Assembly (NCBI GenBank): GCA_934256705.1
Contig: CAKQPF010000009.1
Location: 1-64,000, forward strand
Length of the DNA: 64,000 nucleotides
Source: an uncultured Prevotella sp.
GTDB lineage: Bacteria; Bacteroidota; Bacteroidia; Bacteroidales; Bacteroidaceae
Reading direction: 5' to 3'
Position 1 is the first letter of the stretch. Every line of letters begins with the position of its first letter. The notes beneath the pieces were generated by a model. It saw only the letters and a list, made by a program, of their open reading frames with translations. It was not told the DNA's origin and ran no database searches. The position numbers and the translations under genes were made by a program. Positions 27,099 through 36,685 of the stretch are shown one piece after another.

Positions 27099-28505
27099 AT
27101 GGAGATTATCATCGCATTGATAGCCGTCATAGTGGCTGTAGGATTTGGCATTTATGCCCTCAAAGGTAATGGAAAAGCTTCGGCTTCGGCGGAGGAAAAC
27201 ATCAGGATAAAACTGGAAAATGAATACAAACCGCAGATTGCGGCTCTGCAAAGGGAACTTCAAATGATGCGCCAGCACTCTGACTCGCAGATAGTTGAGG
27301 CAAAGGATGCTTTGGCACGTGAGCGCGGCGCCAAGGAGATGCTCATGGCGGAGAACTCCAATCTCAAGGCAGACCTGCAGACTTCGCGAAGCCTGCTCGA
27401 ACAGACCAGGGAGAATGCAAAGAAGGCTGAGGCGGACAGGGAAGAGAAATTCCGCACCGAGCTCAACCTCGCACGGCAGGAGATGCGCGGACAATTCGAG
27501 AAGGAAATGCAGGAACGCTCACAGATACTCAAGCAGGAAGCCACCGAACGCATGGAGGCTATGAAGAAAACCAACGCTGAGCAGATGGAGAATATAGTAG
27601 GACCGCTGCAGAAAGAACTGGAAGGGCTGCGCAATCTCGTGGATGCAAGCCACAAGGAGCAGACCAGGCACACCTCAACTCTTGAGGCAAGCATAAAGGC
27701 TGTCTTCGAACATGACCAGAAACGCGACGAGACCACACGCGAACTTGCCAATGCTCTGAAGAATCATGGTAAGGTGCAAGGCGACTGGGGCGAGCAGGTG
27801 CTGGAGAATATTCTGCGCGACAGCGGACTCAGAGAGGGCGAAGAATACGTCAAACAGATGAATGTGAAGTCGGAAAACGGAGACAATGAGCGTCCGGACA
27901 TCATCGTGAACGGTGCCGACGGGTCGCGTATCATCATCGACTCGAAGGTATCACTCACCGCTTACACCAACTATGTGGGCGCTGACGACGAGGCGGAGAG
28001 ACAGCAGGCAATGCGTGAAAACTATGATTCCATCTGGAAGCACGTCACCGAACTGGCTGACAAGAACTACCCGAAGGATGTGGACAAGGCGATGCCTATC
28101 GTGCTCATGTTCGTCCCCAACGAGGGAAGTTACATCCTGGCAATGAACAAAGACCCGCAACTGGGTTCGAAGGCGTTCAAGAAAAACGTGCTCATCATCA
28201 ATCCGACAAACCTCATGGTGGTGCTCAAACTCATGTTCCTCACTTGGCAGAACACCCGTCAGGAGAAGAACAACCGCGCCATCCTCGATGCAGCTGCGAA
28301 GATCTACGAGAAATATTCCACCTTCGCCGAAGGCTACGTCACGCTGGGCAACCAGCTCAACACCGCACGCAACACATACGAAAAAGGTCTCGGACAGCTG
28401 CGTGACGGAAAGGCAAACCTCTCCAAGCAGCTCCAAGACCTTCTCAGATATGGCGTGACTGCCTCCAAGCAGATACCGGAAGCGGTGAAATCGCTGGAGG
28501 AATAG
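27099..28505 (+). CDS. rmuC: RmuC-family DNA recombination-limiting protein
   Basis: RmuC proteins are associated with limiting recombination between short inverted repeats and contain a nuclease-like fold. From the ATG at MEIIIALIAVIVAVGFGIYA it has 468 residues: an N-terminal membrane span (2-19), a long coiled coil (about 30-215) and the RmuC domain with GDWGEQVLENILRDSGL, IIIDSKVSLTAY and IVLMFVPNEG. Starting at 27003 would read through its own promoter. It is a single gene, followed by a terminator-like hairpin. A gene limiting inverted-repeat rearrangement is of interest in a region so rich in inverted repeats. Confidence 0.93.
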   Translation: MEIIIALIAVIVAVGFGIYALKGNGKASASAEENIRIKLENEYKPQIAALQRELQMMRQHSDSQIVEAKDALARERGAKEMLMAENSNLKADLQTSRSLLEQTRENAKKAEADREEKFRTELNLARQEMRGQFEKEMQERSQILKQEATERMEAMKKTNAEQMENIVGPLQKELEGLRNLVDASHKEQTRHTSTLEASIKAVFEHDQKRDETTRELANALKNHGKVQGDWGEQVLENILRDSGLREGEEYVKQMNVKSENGDNERPDIIVNGADGSRIIIDSKVSLTAYTNYVGADDEAERQQAMRENYDSIWKHVTELADKNYPKDVDKAMPIVLMFVPNEGSYILAMNKDPQLGSKAFKKNVLIINPTNLMVVLKLMFLTWQNTRQEKNNRAILDAAAKIYEKYSTFAEGYVTLGNQLNTARNTYEKGLGQLRDGKANLSKQLQDLLRYGVTASKQIPEAVKSLEE

Positions 28506-28588
28506 TAGCCCCCCTCCTATCCCCTTGGGGGATGATGAGTTACGTTCTTCGCCTTGAGCCTTTGAACTGGCAATCCCTAACTAAAGAA

Positions 28589-28625
28589 AGCCCCTCCAGG
28601 GAGGGGTTGGGGAGGGCTTTTTCTT
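28589..28625. terminator. Terminator-like hairpin after rmuC
   Basis: AGCCCCTCC (28589-28597) pairs with GGGAGGGCT (28610-28618) with one mismatch. A T-rich stretch follows. It lies between two convergent genes, and the preceding bases include a second short CCCC/GGGG hairpin (about 28507-28535). Confidence 0.6.
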
Positions 28626-28634
28626 CTTATATTT

Positions 28635-30251
28635 TCATTTTATACTAAATGAGTAATACTCGATATTCATGTATCCATCCTCACGGATAATGTAGGCATC
28701 AGAAGGGTCGTGAGGGGCAAGACCGTGGGCAATCTCCCAGTCATCAGGTATTCCGTCGCCGTCACTGTCCCTGTAAGGCTTGCCCTTGTACTTCGGCAGA
28801 CCGCCCACCTGCTGAGGGTCTGTGATGATTCCCATGCGGTAACTGTCCTCCGGAAGGCGGCGCTTCACGTAAGGCGACTCGTGCACTTTGGCATCCTTCG
28901 CATACTCGGCCCTGCCATTCCTCACCGTCCTTATGATGCGTTCATCCACATCATCACGCTTGGGAAGGATCGCTCCAGCATGCGATAGGACGTGCTCGTA
29001 AGCCTCTTCCGCCGACATCATCGATGCGAAATGAGGGATAGGGAAAGCCTCGTCCACCCTGATGCGCGCCTTGGCAGCCTCCACATCCTTCGCTTTCGGC
29101 TGCACACCGCCAGCCCAGTTGTCTGCACTCACATCCTTATAGCCCTCCACTATGTTGCCGTTGACGTAGGCAAGTCCGAAATCCTCCGGGCGGGTCTTGT
29201 CCCTGCTTGCCTCCGGTTTCAGGATTCTGTAGCAGATAGACTTGTTGATGTTGTACCCCGTCACAGGTCCCGGCTTGAGGTAATTGTTGATGATGTTGTA
29301 TCTGGAATTGTCGTCCCCTCCGTCGATGGAACGGTTCCACCAGTTGTAGAGCACGTTGTTGACGAAGTTGAAGTCGCCATCCATAGCAATGGAAGGATTG
29401 CGTGAGATGTTGGAGGCGAAGAGATTGCGTGCGAAAAGCGTGTTGTGACCACCTATTGACGCCCCGAAAGCGTGGTTGTAGAGGTCCAGTCCTTCTGCGA
29501 ATATGCAGTCCTGAATGGTGATATTCACTGTAGGAAACTTCTGGTAATGACCATCTTCCGTGCGGTTATACACGTGGCGGTACATCGACATCACCTCGTC
29601 AAGTCCCCATGAGGAAGAGCAATGGTCGTAGATGATGTTTCCTATGCCCTGACCACCGCACGCATCATCGCGGAAAGCCACGTCCATCGCACCGCGACGG
29701 AAGCGCATATAGCGTATCACAACATCGTGGGTGTCCACCTCCACCGTCTGTCCCGTCACCACGACTCCATCGCCCGGCGCCGTCTGACCGAAGATACTGA
29801 TGTAAGGAGCCACCACATGAATGGGCCTTTCGAGGTGTATCTCGCCTGCCACATTGAATACTATGATGCGCGGACCGCCGGCTTCGCATGCCTCACGCAG
29901 CGTTCCCGGACCGGAATCTGCCAGACTTGTCACGACGAAAATCCTGCCTCCACGGCCTCCGAACGTGTATTTTCCGCCGCCTTCAGCGCCGGGAAAAGCC
30001 GGAATGTCAGCCTGGGGAAGTTCCTCCGGCTTGGAGCACCACGGCACAAATCGCTTGCCATGCAGCATTCCGTCCATCACTTCGGGCAGCGCTTTCTGCC
30101 ATGCGGCATTGTCGAGGCTGTCCCATACCGCCTCCATAGCCTTGCCGCGCTGCTTCACGCTGTCAGGGATTGTAGGGTATTGGGCGAATGATCCGGCAGG
30201 ACAAGCGGCGAGAATCATTGCGCATAAGATAGTCTTTATTCTCTTTTCCAT
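28635..30251 (-). CDS. Secreted pectate lyase-like polysaccharide lyase
   Basis: Probably cleaves polygalacturonate-type polysaccharide by beta-elimination. It has 538 residues with a signal peptide (about 1-23, ending GSFAQ). The polysaccharide lyase family 1-like right-handed beta-helix starts at AFPGAEGGGKYTFGGRGG, a hallmark of these enzymes, and continues with PGTLREA, YDHCSSSWGLDEV and FANNVLYNWWNR-type repeats. A C-terminal DSDGDGIPDDWE segment resembles a calcium-binding thrombospondin-3 repeat. I see no neighbouring SusCD pair, so it stands outside a canonical polysaccharide locus. Exact substrate unknown. Confidence 0.87.
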   Translation of the reverse strand: MEKRIKTILCAMILAACPAGSFAQYPTIPDSVKQRGKAMEAVWDSLDNAAWQKALPEVMDGMLHGKRFVPWCSKPEELPQADIPAFPGAEGGGKYTFGGRGGRIFVVTSLADSGPGTLREACEAGGPRIIVFNVAGEIHLERPIHVVAPYISIFGQTAPGDGVVVTGQTVEVDTHDVVIRYMRFRRGAMDVAFRDDACGGQGIGNIIYDHCSSSWGLDEVMSMYRHVYNRTEDGHYQKFPTVNITIQDCIFAEGLDLYNHAFGASIGGHNTLFARNLFASNISRNPSIAMDGDFNFVNNVLYNWWNRSIDGGDDNSRYNIINNYLKPGPVTGYNINKSICYRILKPEASRDKTRPEDFGLAYVNGNIVEGYKDVSADNWAGGVQPKAKDVEAAKARIRVDEAFPIPHFASMMSAEEAYEHVLSHAGAILPKRDDVDERIIRTVRNGRAEYAKDAKVHESPYVKRRLPEDSYRMGIITDPQQVGGLPKYKGKPYRDSDGDGIPDDWEIAHGLAPHDPSDAYIIREDGYMNIEYYSFSIK

Positions 30252-30275
30252 AAGATGGTTAGTTAGTTTTGGACT

Positions 30276-30284
30276 GCAAAGTTA
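30276..30284 (-). promoter_or_regulatory. Candidate promoter of the pectate lyase-like gene
   Basis: The minus strand reads TAACTTTGC 25 bp before the start codon. No -33 match at the usual spacing. Confidence 0.5.
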
Positions 30285-30384
30285 CGCTTTTTCCCTCAAT
30301 ATCCTCCCTTTGGGGCATGATATTTTTTACGGTCTTGATCTGTTGTCGTGAGTTTTTACATTCAGCAAAACCACCAAACCATAT

Positions 30385-30455
30385 AATTATGCATTATGAA
30401 TTATGCATTAAGAATTGACAATTATGCATTATGCATTATGAATTATGAATTAAAA
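30385..30455. repeat. ATTATGCATTATGAATT simple repeat
   Basis: Degenerate 11-12-bp AATTATGCATT units, self-complementary, fill the gap after trpA. The same word pattern occurs before pyrG (about 6205-6248). Confidence 0.65.
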
Positions 30456-30456
30456 A

Positions 30457-31230
30457 TCATCTCAGCGCCTCGTAAAGCTGGTCGATGGCAATCTGTGCAT
30501 CGCCGCCGGCAGCATCGAGAAGTTGCACGAATTTACTGCCTATTATCGCGCCGTTGGCATTCGCCTGTGCTGACTTCAGCGTCTGGTTGTTGCTTATTCC
30601 GAAGCCTATCATCGTGGGATGAGTGAGGTTCATCGCGCGAACCTTATTGAAATAAGCCTGCTTCTGGGCATTGAATTCCTTCTGCGCACCAGTGGTTGCC
30701 GCACTCGAAACCATATAGATGAAGCCGTCAGTGTTCTCATCTATAAAGCGGATGCGCTCATCTGACGTCTCAGGGGTGATGAGCATGATGATGCGGAGAT
30801 CGTATTTGTCGGCTATTGGTTTGTATTCCTCCATGTAATCACGGAATGGCAGGTCGGGCAGAATCATGCCGTCAATGCCCACTTCGACGCATTTCCGGCA
30901 GAAATTCTCGAATCCGAAGCGGATGATAGGATTGAGATAACCCATCAATATCAGCGGTATCTCCACGTCCTTGCGGATGTCTTTCAGCTGTTCGAAGAGC
31001 AATCGGATGCTCATTCCATTGTGCAGAGCCTTCGTAGCGGCGTCCTGGATGACAGGACCGTCAGCCATCGGGTCGGAAAACGGTATTCCCACCTCTATCA
31101 TGTTTATGCCGTTGCCGGCAAGAGTGCGGATTACGTTGGCGGTGCCGTCAAGTGTCGGCGCACCAGCACAGAAGTATATGCTGAGCAGATCATGTGGTTT
31201 GTCTGCAAAGAGTTTGTTTATTCGGTTCAT
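30457..31230 (-). CDS. trpA: Tryptophan synthase alpha subunit
   Basis: Splits indole-3-glycerol phosphate into indole, passed to TrpB, and glyceraldehyde 3-phosphate. The 257-residue TIM barrel shows GIPFSDPMADGPVIQDA with the catalytic Asp, LMGYLNPI and the phosphate-binding GFGISNN near the C-terminus. It is the last gene of the trp operon. The 68-bp gap from trpC, where trpF is often found in relatives, is empty. Confidence 0.97.
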   Translation of the reverse strand: MNRINKLFADKPHDLLSIYFCAGAPTLDGTANVIRTLAGNGINMIEVGIPFSDPMADGPVIQDAATKALHNGMSIRLLFEQLKDIRKDVEIPLILMGYLNPIIRFGFENFCRKCVEVGIDGMILPDLPFRDYMEEYKPIADKYDLRIIMLITPETSDERIRFIDENTDGFIYMVSSAATTGAQKEFNAQKQAYFNKVRAMNLTHPTMIGFGISNNQTLKSAQANANGAIIGSKFVQLLDAAGGDAQIAIDQLYEALR

Positions 31231-31298
31231 GTTTGATAAAATAAAGAATGGTCTGAATGAAGATTTTTCTGATGAATAATGATGTTTATTCCATCAAT

Positions 31299-32066
31299 TT
31301 ACAGTTTGGAGATAAACTGGCGCAATGCTTCTCCCGGTTCTTTTTCCTTCATAAAGCATTCGCCTATGAGGAAACCACGGAAGCCAAAGCTACGCAGTTG
31401 GCGCACGATGTCGGGGCTGCTGATTCCCGATTCGCTGACAAGGACAGGACGCTCAGCATCAGATAGATGGGCAACGGCAGCCTGCATCTGGCGTGCAATC
31501 TCGAAACTGTGGTTCACATCCGTATGGAATGTGCCGAGCGAACGGTTGTTTACGCCGAGCATATCCGGTTTTCCTGCATCGAGATATGAGAGTTCTTCCG
31601 GCGCATGAACTTCGAGCAGCACCTCAAGACCAAGGCTATGAGCCGTGCGGAGCAAGTATGAATAGTGGTCTGGAGTAAGCGCGGCGGCAATGAGAAGTAT
31701 GGCATCAGCGCCTATTGCCTTCGCTTCATACACCTGATACTCATCGATGATGAACTCCTTACGCAAGATTGGAAGGTCAGGCACCGAGGCTCTCACCGCC
31801 TGAATGAATGCTGGTGACCCACCGAAATATTTCTCATTGGTCAGAATGCTCACTGCGCTTGCACCGCCTTCAGCATACTGCGGCACCACTATCTCTGCCT
31901 TGGCATCGGCATGAATCCATCCTTTGCTCGGGCTTTTACGCTTGAATTCGGCTATGATACCACTGCTGCTTTCCGCCAGACTGCGCTTCATGCTGCGTGA
32001 TTTCTTTCTTGTCGCTGCCAGATCTGCACGCTTGTCGGCTATTATTTCTTCTAATATGTCTGCCAT
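31299..32066 (-). CDS. trpC: Indole-3-glycerol-phosphate synthase
   Basis: Closes the ring of carboxyphenylaminodeoxyribulose phosphate to give indole glycerol phosphate. The 255 residues form one TIM barrel with EFKRKSPSKGWI, LRKEFIIDEYQ and VLVSESGISSP. There is no fused phosphoribosylanthranilate isomerase domain, so this operon supplies no TrpF. It follows trpD after 168 bp holding one family B repeat and an AACCACAACC simple repeat. Confidence 0.96.
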   Translation of the reverse strand: MADILEEIIADKRADLAATRKKSRSMKRSLAESSSGIIAEFKRKSPSKGWIHADAKAEIVVPQYAEGGASAVSILTNEKYFGGSPAFIQAVRASVPDLPILRKEFIIDEYQVYEAKAIGADAILLIAAALTPDHYSYLLRTAHSLGLEVLLEVHAPEELSYLDAGKPDMLGVNNRSLGTFHTDVNHSFEIARQMQAAVAHLSDAERPVLVSESGISSPDIVRQLRSFGFRGFLIGECFMKEKEPGEALRQFISKL

Positions 32067-32122
32067 ATTCTTTGGTTTTAGGGTTGTAGGTTGTAGGTTT
32101 TTGGTTGGGATGTGCTGGGAAT

Positions 32123-32153
32123 ATCAGCCGGTGATGTGGCTGACACAGGGACG
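32123..32153 (+). repeat. Interspersed hairpin repeat family B (trpD-trpC gap)
   Basis: ATCAGCCGGTGATGTGGCTGACACAGGG, with an intact CAGCC/GGCTG stem, inside the trp operon between trpD and trpC. Confidence 0.75.
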
Positions 32154-32234
32154 CTGCTGGTGGTTGTGGACAAGAGATGAATGGAAACGGTAGTAAAAAA
32201 CCGACAACCAATAACCCACAACCCACAACCATAA

Positions 32235-33230
32235 CTATGAATTTATTTCCACAAAACGCTTGAAGGTCTCAAGAGCCTTGCCGCTTTCTATAGCCTCACG
32301 TGCCATGAGAACGCTGTCTTCGATGCTCTTGTTGCGGTCCATCACTGATATTCCGCAGGCTGCATTGGCTATGATAACATCCTTCTGAGCCTTTGTAGAG
32401 GTGCCTTCAAGCACGCTGTCGAATATCTTCCAAGCCTCTTCTGGCGTGCTTCCACCGTATATATCCTTCGGATCAAGATAGTTGAGCCCTAAGTCTTTCG
32501 GAGTAAATACTTTCTCAAAGTAATTGGTTACCAGTTTGAAACCAGAAGTAAGAGATATTTCATCATAGCCATCATGAGAGGTAATGACGCCGAAATTGTC
32601 GCCTATCGTTTGGTGAGCATTGACGTAAAGGCGCAGGATATCATAGTTTGCAGCGCCATGAAGCGAGTTTTTCGGGCGACAAGGATTGACCAGCGGACCG
32701 AGAAGATTGAAGCAGGTAGGGATTCCCATCGCCTTTCGAGTAGGACCAACAAACTTCATTCCGTAGGCAAACAGAGGCGCATGGAGATAACAGATGTTGG
32801 TCTCGTCAAGGCTCTTGCGAAGCAATGACTCGTCGGCAGTGAACTTTACACCATGCGCTTGCAGCACATTCGATGCTCCGCTGACCGATGTGGCACTGCC
32901 GTTACCATGCTTCGTGACCTTATATCCACAGGCGGCAATGACGAAAGCCGAGCAAGTGGAGATGTTGAAGGTGTTCTTTCCGTCGCCTCCAGTGCCCACA
33001 ATGTCGAGCGTATCGTAGTCATCAAGGTTGACGCGTTTGCCGGTTTCGAGCAGTCCGTCACGGAAACCGAGCAGCTCATCCACCGTAACGCCACGCGTTT
33101 GCATACCCATTAGGAGAGTGGCTATTTGGCAATCATTGTATTTTTCCTCAGTGATACCTATCATTATATCGTGTGTCTCCTGGCGCGTCAGTGTCTGACC
33201 TTCTACCAGTTTCATCAAATATTCTTTCAT
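32235..33230 (-). CDS. trpD: Anthranilate phosphoribosyltransferase
   Basis: Joins anthranilate to PRPP. From the ATG at MKEYLMKLVEGQTL it has 331 residues, the family norm; an earlier in-frame ATG would overlap trpG and adds unconserved residues. It shows the PRPP loop VGTGGDGKNTFNIST, KHGNGSATSVSG and GPTRKAMGIPTCFNLLGPL. It is a separate protein, not fused to trpG. Confidence 0.96.
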   Translation of the reverse strand: MKEYLMKLVEGQTLTRQETHDIMIGITEEKYNDCQIATLLMGMQTRGVTVDELLGFRDGLLETGKRVNLDDYDTLDIVGTGGDGKNTFNISTCSAFVIAACGYKVTKHGNGSATSVSGASNVLQAHGVKFTADESLLRKSLDETNICYLHAPLFAYGMKFVGPTRKAMGIPTCFNLLGPLVNPCRPKNSLHGAANYDILRLYVNAHQTIGDNFGVITSHDGYDEISLTSGFKLVTNYFEKVFTPKDLGLNYLDPKDIYGGSTPEEAWKIFDSVLEGTSTKAQKDVIIANAACGISVMDRNKSIEDSVLMAREAIESGKALETFKRFVEINS

Positions 33231-33286
33231 AACTCTTAAGTTTAAGTGGATTCTTTCATAGGAAGATGTAAGAAAATAGTTAGTGC

Positions 33287-33889
33287 TTAACTTCTTAACA
33301 CCATCCAATTTTTGATAATACGCTTTCCATCCGGAGTGAGAATGCTCTCAGGATGAAACTGTATTCCGCGGATATCATACTCCTTATGCCTCAAAGCCAT
33401 CACCTGTCCTTCATTAGATGTGCAAGTAATCTCAAGGCAATCAGGCAGCGAACCCGCATCTACAACCCACGAATGGTATCTTCCTACAAGGATATCATGA
33501 TTTAATCCCTTGAATATAGGGTCGCAAACGCGCTTCTCAGGATTGCTTTCATCAGGAAACATCACCACATGAGCTGGCGTCTGAACGCCATGAAAGACTT
33601 CACTCAGATTGACAAGTCTGCCTCCAAAGACCTCCCCGATGGCTTGTTCGCCAAGACATATACCGAGAATAGGCTTGACACCGGCGTAGGTACGAATGAC
33701 ATCAAGCAGTTTTCCTGCTTCGGAAGGGATGCCAGGACCAGGACTTAGCATTATCTTATCATAGGAATCAAGGGCTGACAGCTCGAATTGGTCATTGCGA
33801 AACACCGTCACTTCGGCTCCAAGTTCACGGACAAGGTGCACAAGATTGTAGGTGAAGCTGTCATAATTGTCTATCATTGCTATTCTCAT
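33287..33889 (-). CDS. trpG: Anthranilate synthase component II (glutaminase)
   Basis: Supplies ammonia to TrpE. The 200-residue class I amidotransferase has MLSPGPGIPSEAG, nucleophile Cys in LGICLGEQAIGEVFGG and QFHPESILTPDG. The usual LGHQ is LGEQ here. Start ATG overlaps the trpE stop by 4 bp, indicating translational coupling. Confidence 0.97.
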   Translation of the reverse strand: MRIAMIDNYDSFTYNLVHLVRELGAEVTVFRNDQFELSALDSYDKIMLSPGPGIPSEAGKLLDVIRTYAGVKPILGICLGEQAIGEVFGGRLVNLSEVFHGVQTPAHVVMFPDESNPEKRVCDPIFKGLNHDILVGRYHSWVVDAGSLPDCLEITCTSNEGQVMALRHKEYDIRGIQFHPESILTPDGKRIIKNWMVLRS

Positions 33890-35301
33890 AACTCTTCTGC
33901 TTTTTCTATAGCACGGCGCAAAGCACCGAGTTTGTTGTTTACTTCTTGCAATTCATATTCCTCATCGCTCTTTGCCACGATGCCTCCTCCGGCTTGGAAC
34001 CATAGTTCGTTGTTGCGACTTACGAAGGTTCGGATGGTGATAGCCTGGTTAAGACTGCCGTCAAACGAGATATTTCCCACGCATCCACCGTATGCTCCAC
34101 GGTTGTGAGGCTCGTATTCACTAATCAATTGCATAGCTCTCACCTTCGGAGCGCCGCTCAGTGTGCCTGCCGGGAAGGTGTCAATGAACGCCTTTACCGG
34201 GTCTGTCGCCTTGTCGAGTGTGCCACTTACGCGGCTGACAAGATGGATAACGTGGCTGTAATACTGCAATTCCTTATAGAAATCCACCTTCACATTGTGG
34301 CAATTACGGCTCAAGTCATTGCGTGCAAGATCGACGAGCATCACGTGTTCGGCATTCTCTTTCGGGTCATTACGCAGGTAATCAGCATTCTTTCTGTCCG
34401 TTTCCGCATCGCCAGTGCGGCGTGTAGTGCCAGCAATAGGGTCGATATAAGCCTTAAATCCCTCAGCTGTCTTCTCTATTCTGCAATGCGTTTCCGGTGA
34501 ACTGCCAAATATTCTGAATCCTCCGAAGTCCATATAGAAGAGGTAAGGCGAAGGATTTATGCTGCGAAGAGTGCGGTAAAGTTTGAAATCATCACCTTCA
34601 TAGCGCTGAATGAAGCGACGTGAGAGGACAATCTGAAAGACATCACCACGCTTACAGTGTGCTATTCCCTTGCGAATGTTTGCCTTATGTTCCTCATCAG
34701 TAAGAGTTGACGCCACCTCCCCTACGGCATGGAAACCATAAATCGGAACGTTCAGTCGGCAAAGTCGGTGCTCCAAGTCGGTGAGAGTAGGCTTTTCGCC
34801 CTCTGCCACGAGTTCGTGGAGGTAGAGAAGATTATTGAAATGGTCAAACTCCAGTACGTATTTGAACAGTATATAGAGCATATCAGGAGCATCATTGCGT
34901 TCCTGTGTCTCATCTTTTACAGCGATATTTTCAAAATATCTCACAGCATTGAATGACGTAAAGCCCCAAAGAGCGCAGTTGCGCAGTTGCCTTTCATCGC
35001 CTTCAAACGAGAACTTGCTCATGAATTCATGTATAAGCTCGTCGCTTTTGTAGGCTGGAGTAATCTCATGTTCGAAGGTCTGGCGGTCTGGAAAACTGCA
35101 TTTTCCTGTGCCATGACCTATAGAAACCTCTGCAATAGGGTTGACTCCGATGTATGAATGCGCATTCTTTCCGGAGTGATAGTCGCTTGATTCCATCAGG
35201 ATACTTTTCTCCGAACTGTCTCTAAGCCTGAGATATGCGCTCACAGGAGTCATCAAGTCGGCAAGCATCTGCTTGGTATGTACCTTGTATTTGTATTTCA
35301 T
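33886..35301 (-). CDS. trpE: Anthranilate synthase component I
   Basis: Makes anthranilate from chorismate and ammonia. The 471 residues include the N-terminal motif SILMESSD, the region where tryptophan binds for feedback inhibition in this family. The C-terminal chorismate-binding domain has IDPIAGTTRRTGD, DLARNDLSRNC and PAGTLSGAPKVRAM. It follows trpB by 25 bp and overlaps trpG. The enzyme is thus probably feedback-inhibited as well as controlled by the upstream attenuator. Confidence 0.97.
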   Translation of the reverse strand: MKYKYKVHTKQMLADLMTPVSAYLRLRDSSEKSILMESSDYHSGKNAHSYIGVNPIAEVSIGHGTGKCSFPDRQTFEHEITPAYKSDELIHEFMSKFSFEGDERQLRNCALWGFTSFNAVRYFENIAVKDETQERNDAPDMLYILFKYVLEFDHFNNLLYLHELVAEGEKPTLTDLEHRLCRLNVPIYGFHAVGEVASTLTDEEHKANIRKGIAHCKRGDVFQIVLSRRFIQRYEGDDFKLYRTLRSINPSPYLFYMDFGGFRIFGSSPETHCRIEKTAEGFKAYIDPIAGTTRRTGDAETDRKNADYLRNDPKENAEHVMLVDLARNDLSRNCHNVKVDFYKELQYYSHVIHLVSRVSGTLDKATDPVKAFIDTFPAGTLSGAPKVRAMQLISEYEPHNRGAYGGCVGNISFDGSLNQAITIRTFVSRNNELWFQAGGGIVAKSDEEYELQEVNNKLGALRRAIEKAEEL

Positions 35302-35326
35302 AATTGTGTAGATAGTAAGGGATGGT

Positions 35327-36517
35327 TTAATTATTGGTGTATTTCATATATGTCTCCAGATCCTTATCACCACGTCCTGACACGGTAAGAACTACCACAT
35401 CGTCAGGCTTGAAGCACTCTTTCATCTTCGGAAGCATGGCAAGAGCGTGGCTGGATTCGAGTGCCGGGATGATTCCCTCCATGCGGGTAAGCTCGAAAGC
35501 GGCACGGAGAGCTTCGTCATCATTGACCGGAAGCACCTTAGCTCGGCCTTGTTCGTACAGATTGCAGTGTATCGGACCAGTGCCTGGATAGTCCAATCCG
35601 GCAGAGATGGAGTAGGGTTCCACTATCTGTCCGTCCTCAGTCTGCATGAGTTTGATTCGACTTCCGTGGAGTATTCCGACCGTTCCGATGGTCATTGACG
35701 CTGCAGTCTGTGCCGTTTCGTAGCCGAGACCGCCGGCTTCACCGAGTATTATCTTGACTCTCTCGTCGTCAATGTAATGATATATTGTTCCGGCAGCGTT
35801 GGAACCACCTCCCACACACGCCATAAGATAGTCAGGATAGTCACGTCCTATCTTCTCTTTGAGCTGGAATTTGATCTCTTCACTGATGATAGACTGGAGT
35901 CTTGCCACCATATCAGGGTATGGATGCGGACCTACTGTTGAGCCGATGATATAGAATGTGTCTGACGGATGGCAGCACCAGTCGCGTATTGCCTCGTTTG
36001 TGGCATCCTTCAATGTCTTGTTTCCGCTTTGCACAGGATAGACTTCGGCACCCAGCATCTTCATTCTCTCCACGTTAGGGCGTTGCCTTTCCACATCGAG
36101 AGCGCCCATATATACTCTGCAAGGCATGTCCATCAAGGCGCAGACCGTGGCTGTTGCGACGCCATGTTGGCCTGCTCCGGTCTCGGCAACGATGCGTTTC
36201 TTTCCCATTTTCTTTGCTATCAGAATCTGTCCGATGGCATTGTTTATCTTGTGGGCACCGGTATGATTGAGGTCTTCACGCTTGAGAAAGAGCTGACAAC
36301 CGTATTTCTCGCTCATTCTCTTGGCGTAATAGAGCGGTGAAGGCCGTCCTACATAGTCGCGTAAAAGCCTGCGAAACTCGGTCTGGAACTCGTCACTCTC
36401 AATGATAGGGAGGTATGCTTTCTTCAGGTCTTCCACTGTCTTGTACAGTATTTCCGGGATATATGCACCGCCAAAGCGACCATAGTATCCGTTCTCATCC
36501 ACGTGATAACTCTTCAT
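35327..36517 (-). CDS. trpB: Tryptophan synthase beta subunit
   Basis: Condenses indole and serine to tryptophan with PLP. The 396 residues are TrpB1-type, with FGGAYIPEIL at the start, the PLP lysine in NHTGAHKINNA, GAGQHGVATA and a C-terminal SGRGDKD. It is first in the operon, 73 bp after the attenuator's T-tract, so it is the first gene controlled by that attenuator. Confidence 0.98.
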   Translation of the reverse strand: MKSYHVDENGYYGRFGGAYIPEILYKTVEDLKKAYLPIIESDEFQTEFRRLLRDYVGRPSPLYYAKRMSEKYGCQLFLKREDLNHTGAHKINNAIGQILIAKKMGKKRIVAETGAGQHGVATATVCALMDMPCRVYMGALDVERQRPNVERMKMLGAEVYPVQSGNKTLKDATNEAIRDWCCHPSDTFYIIGSTVGPHPYPDMVARLQSIISEEIKFQLKEKIGRDYPDYLMACVGGGSNAAGTIYHYIDDERVKIILGEAGGLGYETAQTAASMTIGTVGILHGSRIKLMQTEDGQIVEPYSISAGLDYPGTGPIHCNLYEQGRAKVLPVNDDEALRAAFELTRMEGIIPALESSHALAMLPKMKECFKPDDVVVLTVSGRGDKDLETYMKYTNN

Positions 36518-36589
36518 AGTCTTATTTATTTGAAATTGTTGTATTTACGTTTGTTGAATATAATTTATCCTGTATCTCCGAGAAGGGAG

Positions 36590-36634
36590 AAAAAACAAAT
36601 CGGGCTTACAAGACAGTTGCGTCTTGCAAGCCCG
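36590..36634 (-). terminator. trp operon attenuator (intrinsic terminator)
   Basis: On the minus strand a 14-bp stem (CGGGCTTGCAAGAC / GTCTTGTAAGCCCG, one G-U pair) with a 6-nt loop GCAACT occupies 36634-36601. ATTTGTTTTTT follows at 36600-36590. It lies between the trp promoter and trpB, 51 bp beyond the leader peptide stop codon. Two competing pairings are visible: leader CTGCGCA (36719-36713) with TGCGCAG (36659-36653), and ACAGTTG (36681-36675) with CAACTGT (36619-36613) in the terminator. This matches a transcription-attenuation layout. Confidence 0.85.
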
Positions 36635-36685
36635 AATATGTGCCAAGCGATACTGCGCATAAGGGTGCGTCCCACAACTGTTTAG

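Noticed and set aside
31231..31298. Remnant of trpF between trpC and trpA
   Set aside because: The 68 bp are too short and no fragment resembling the isomerase can be read in any frame.
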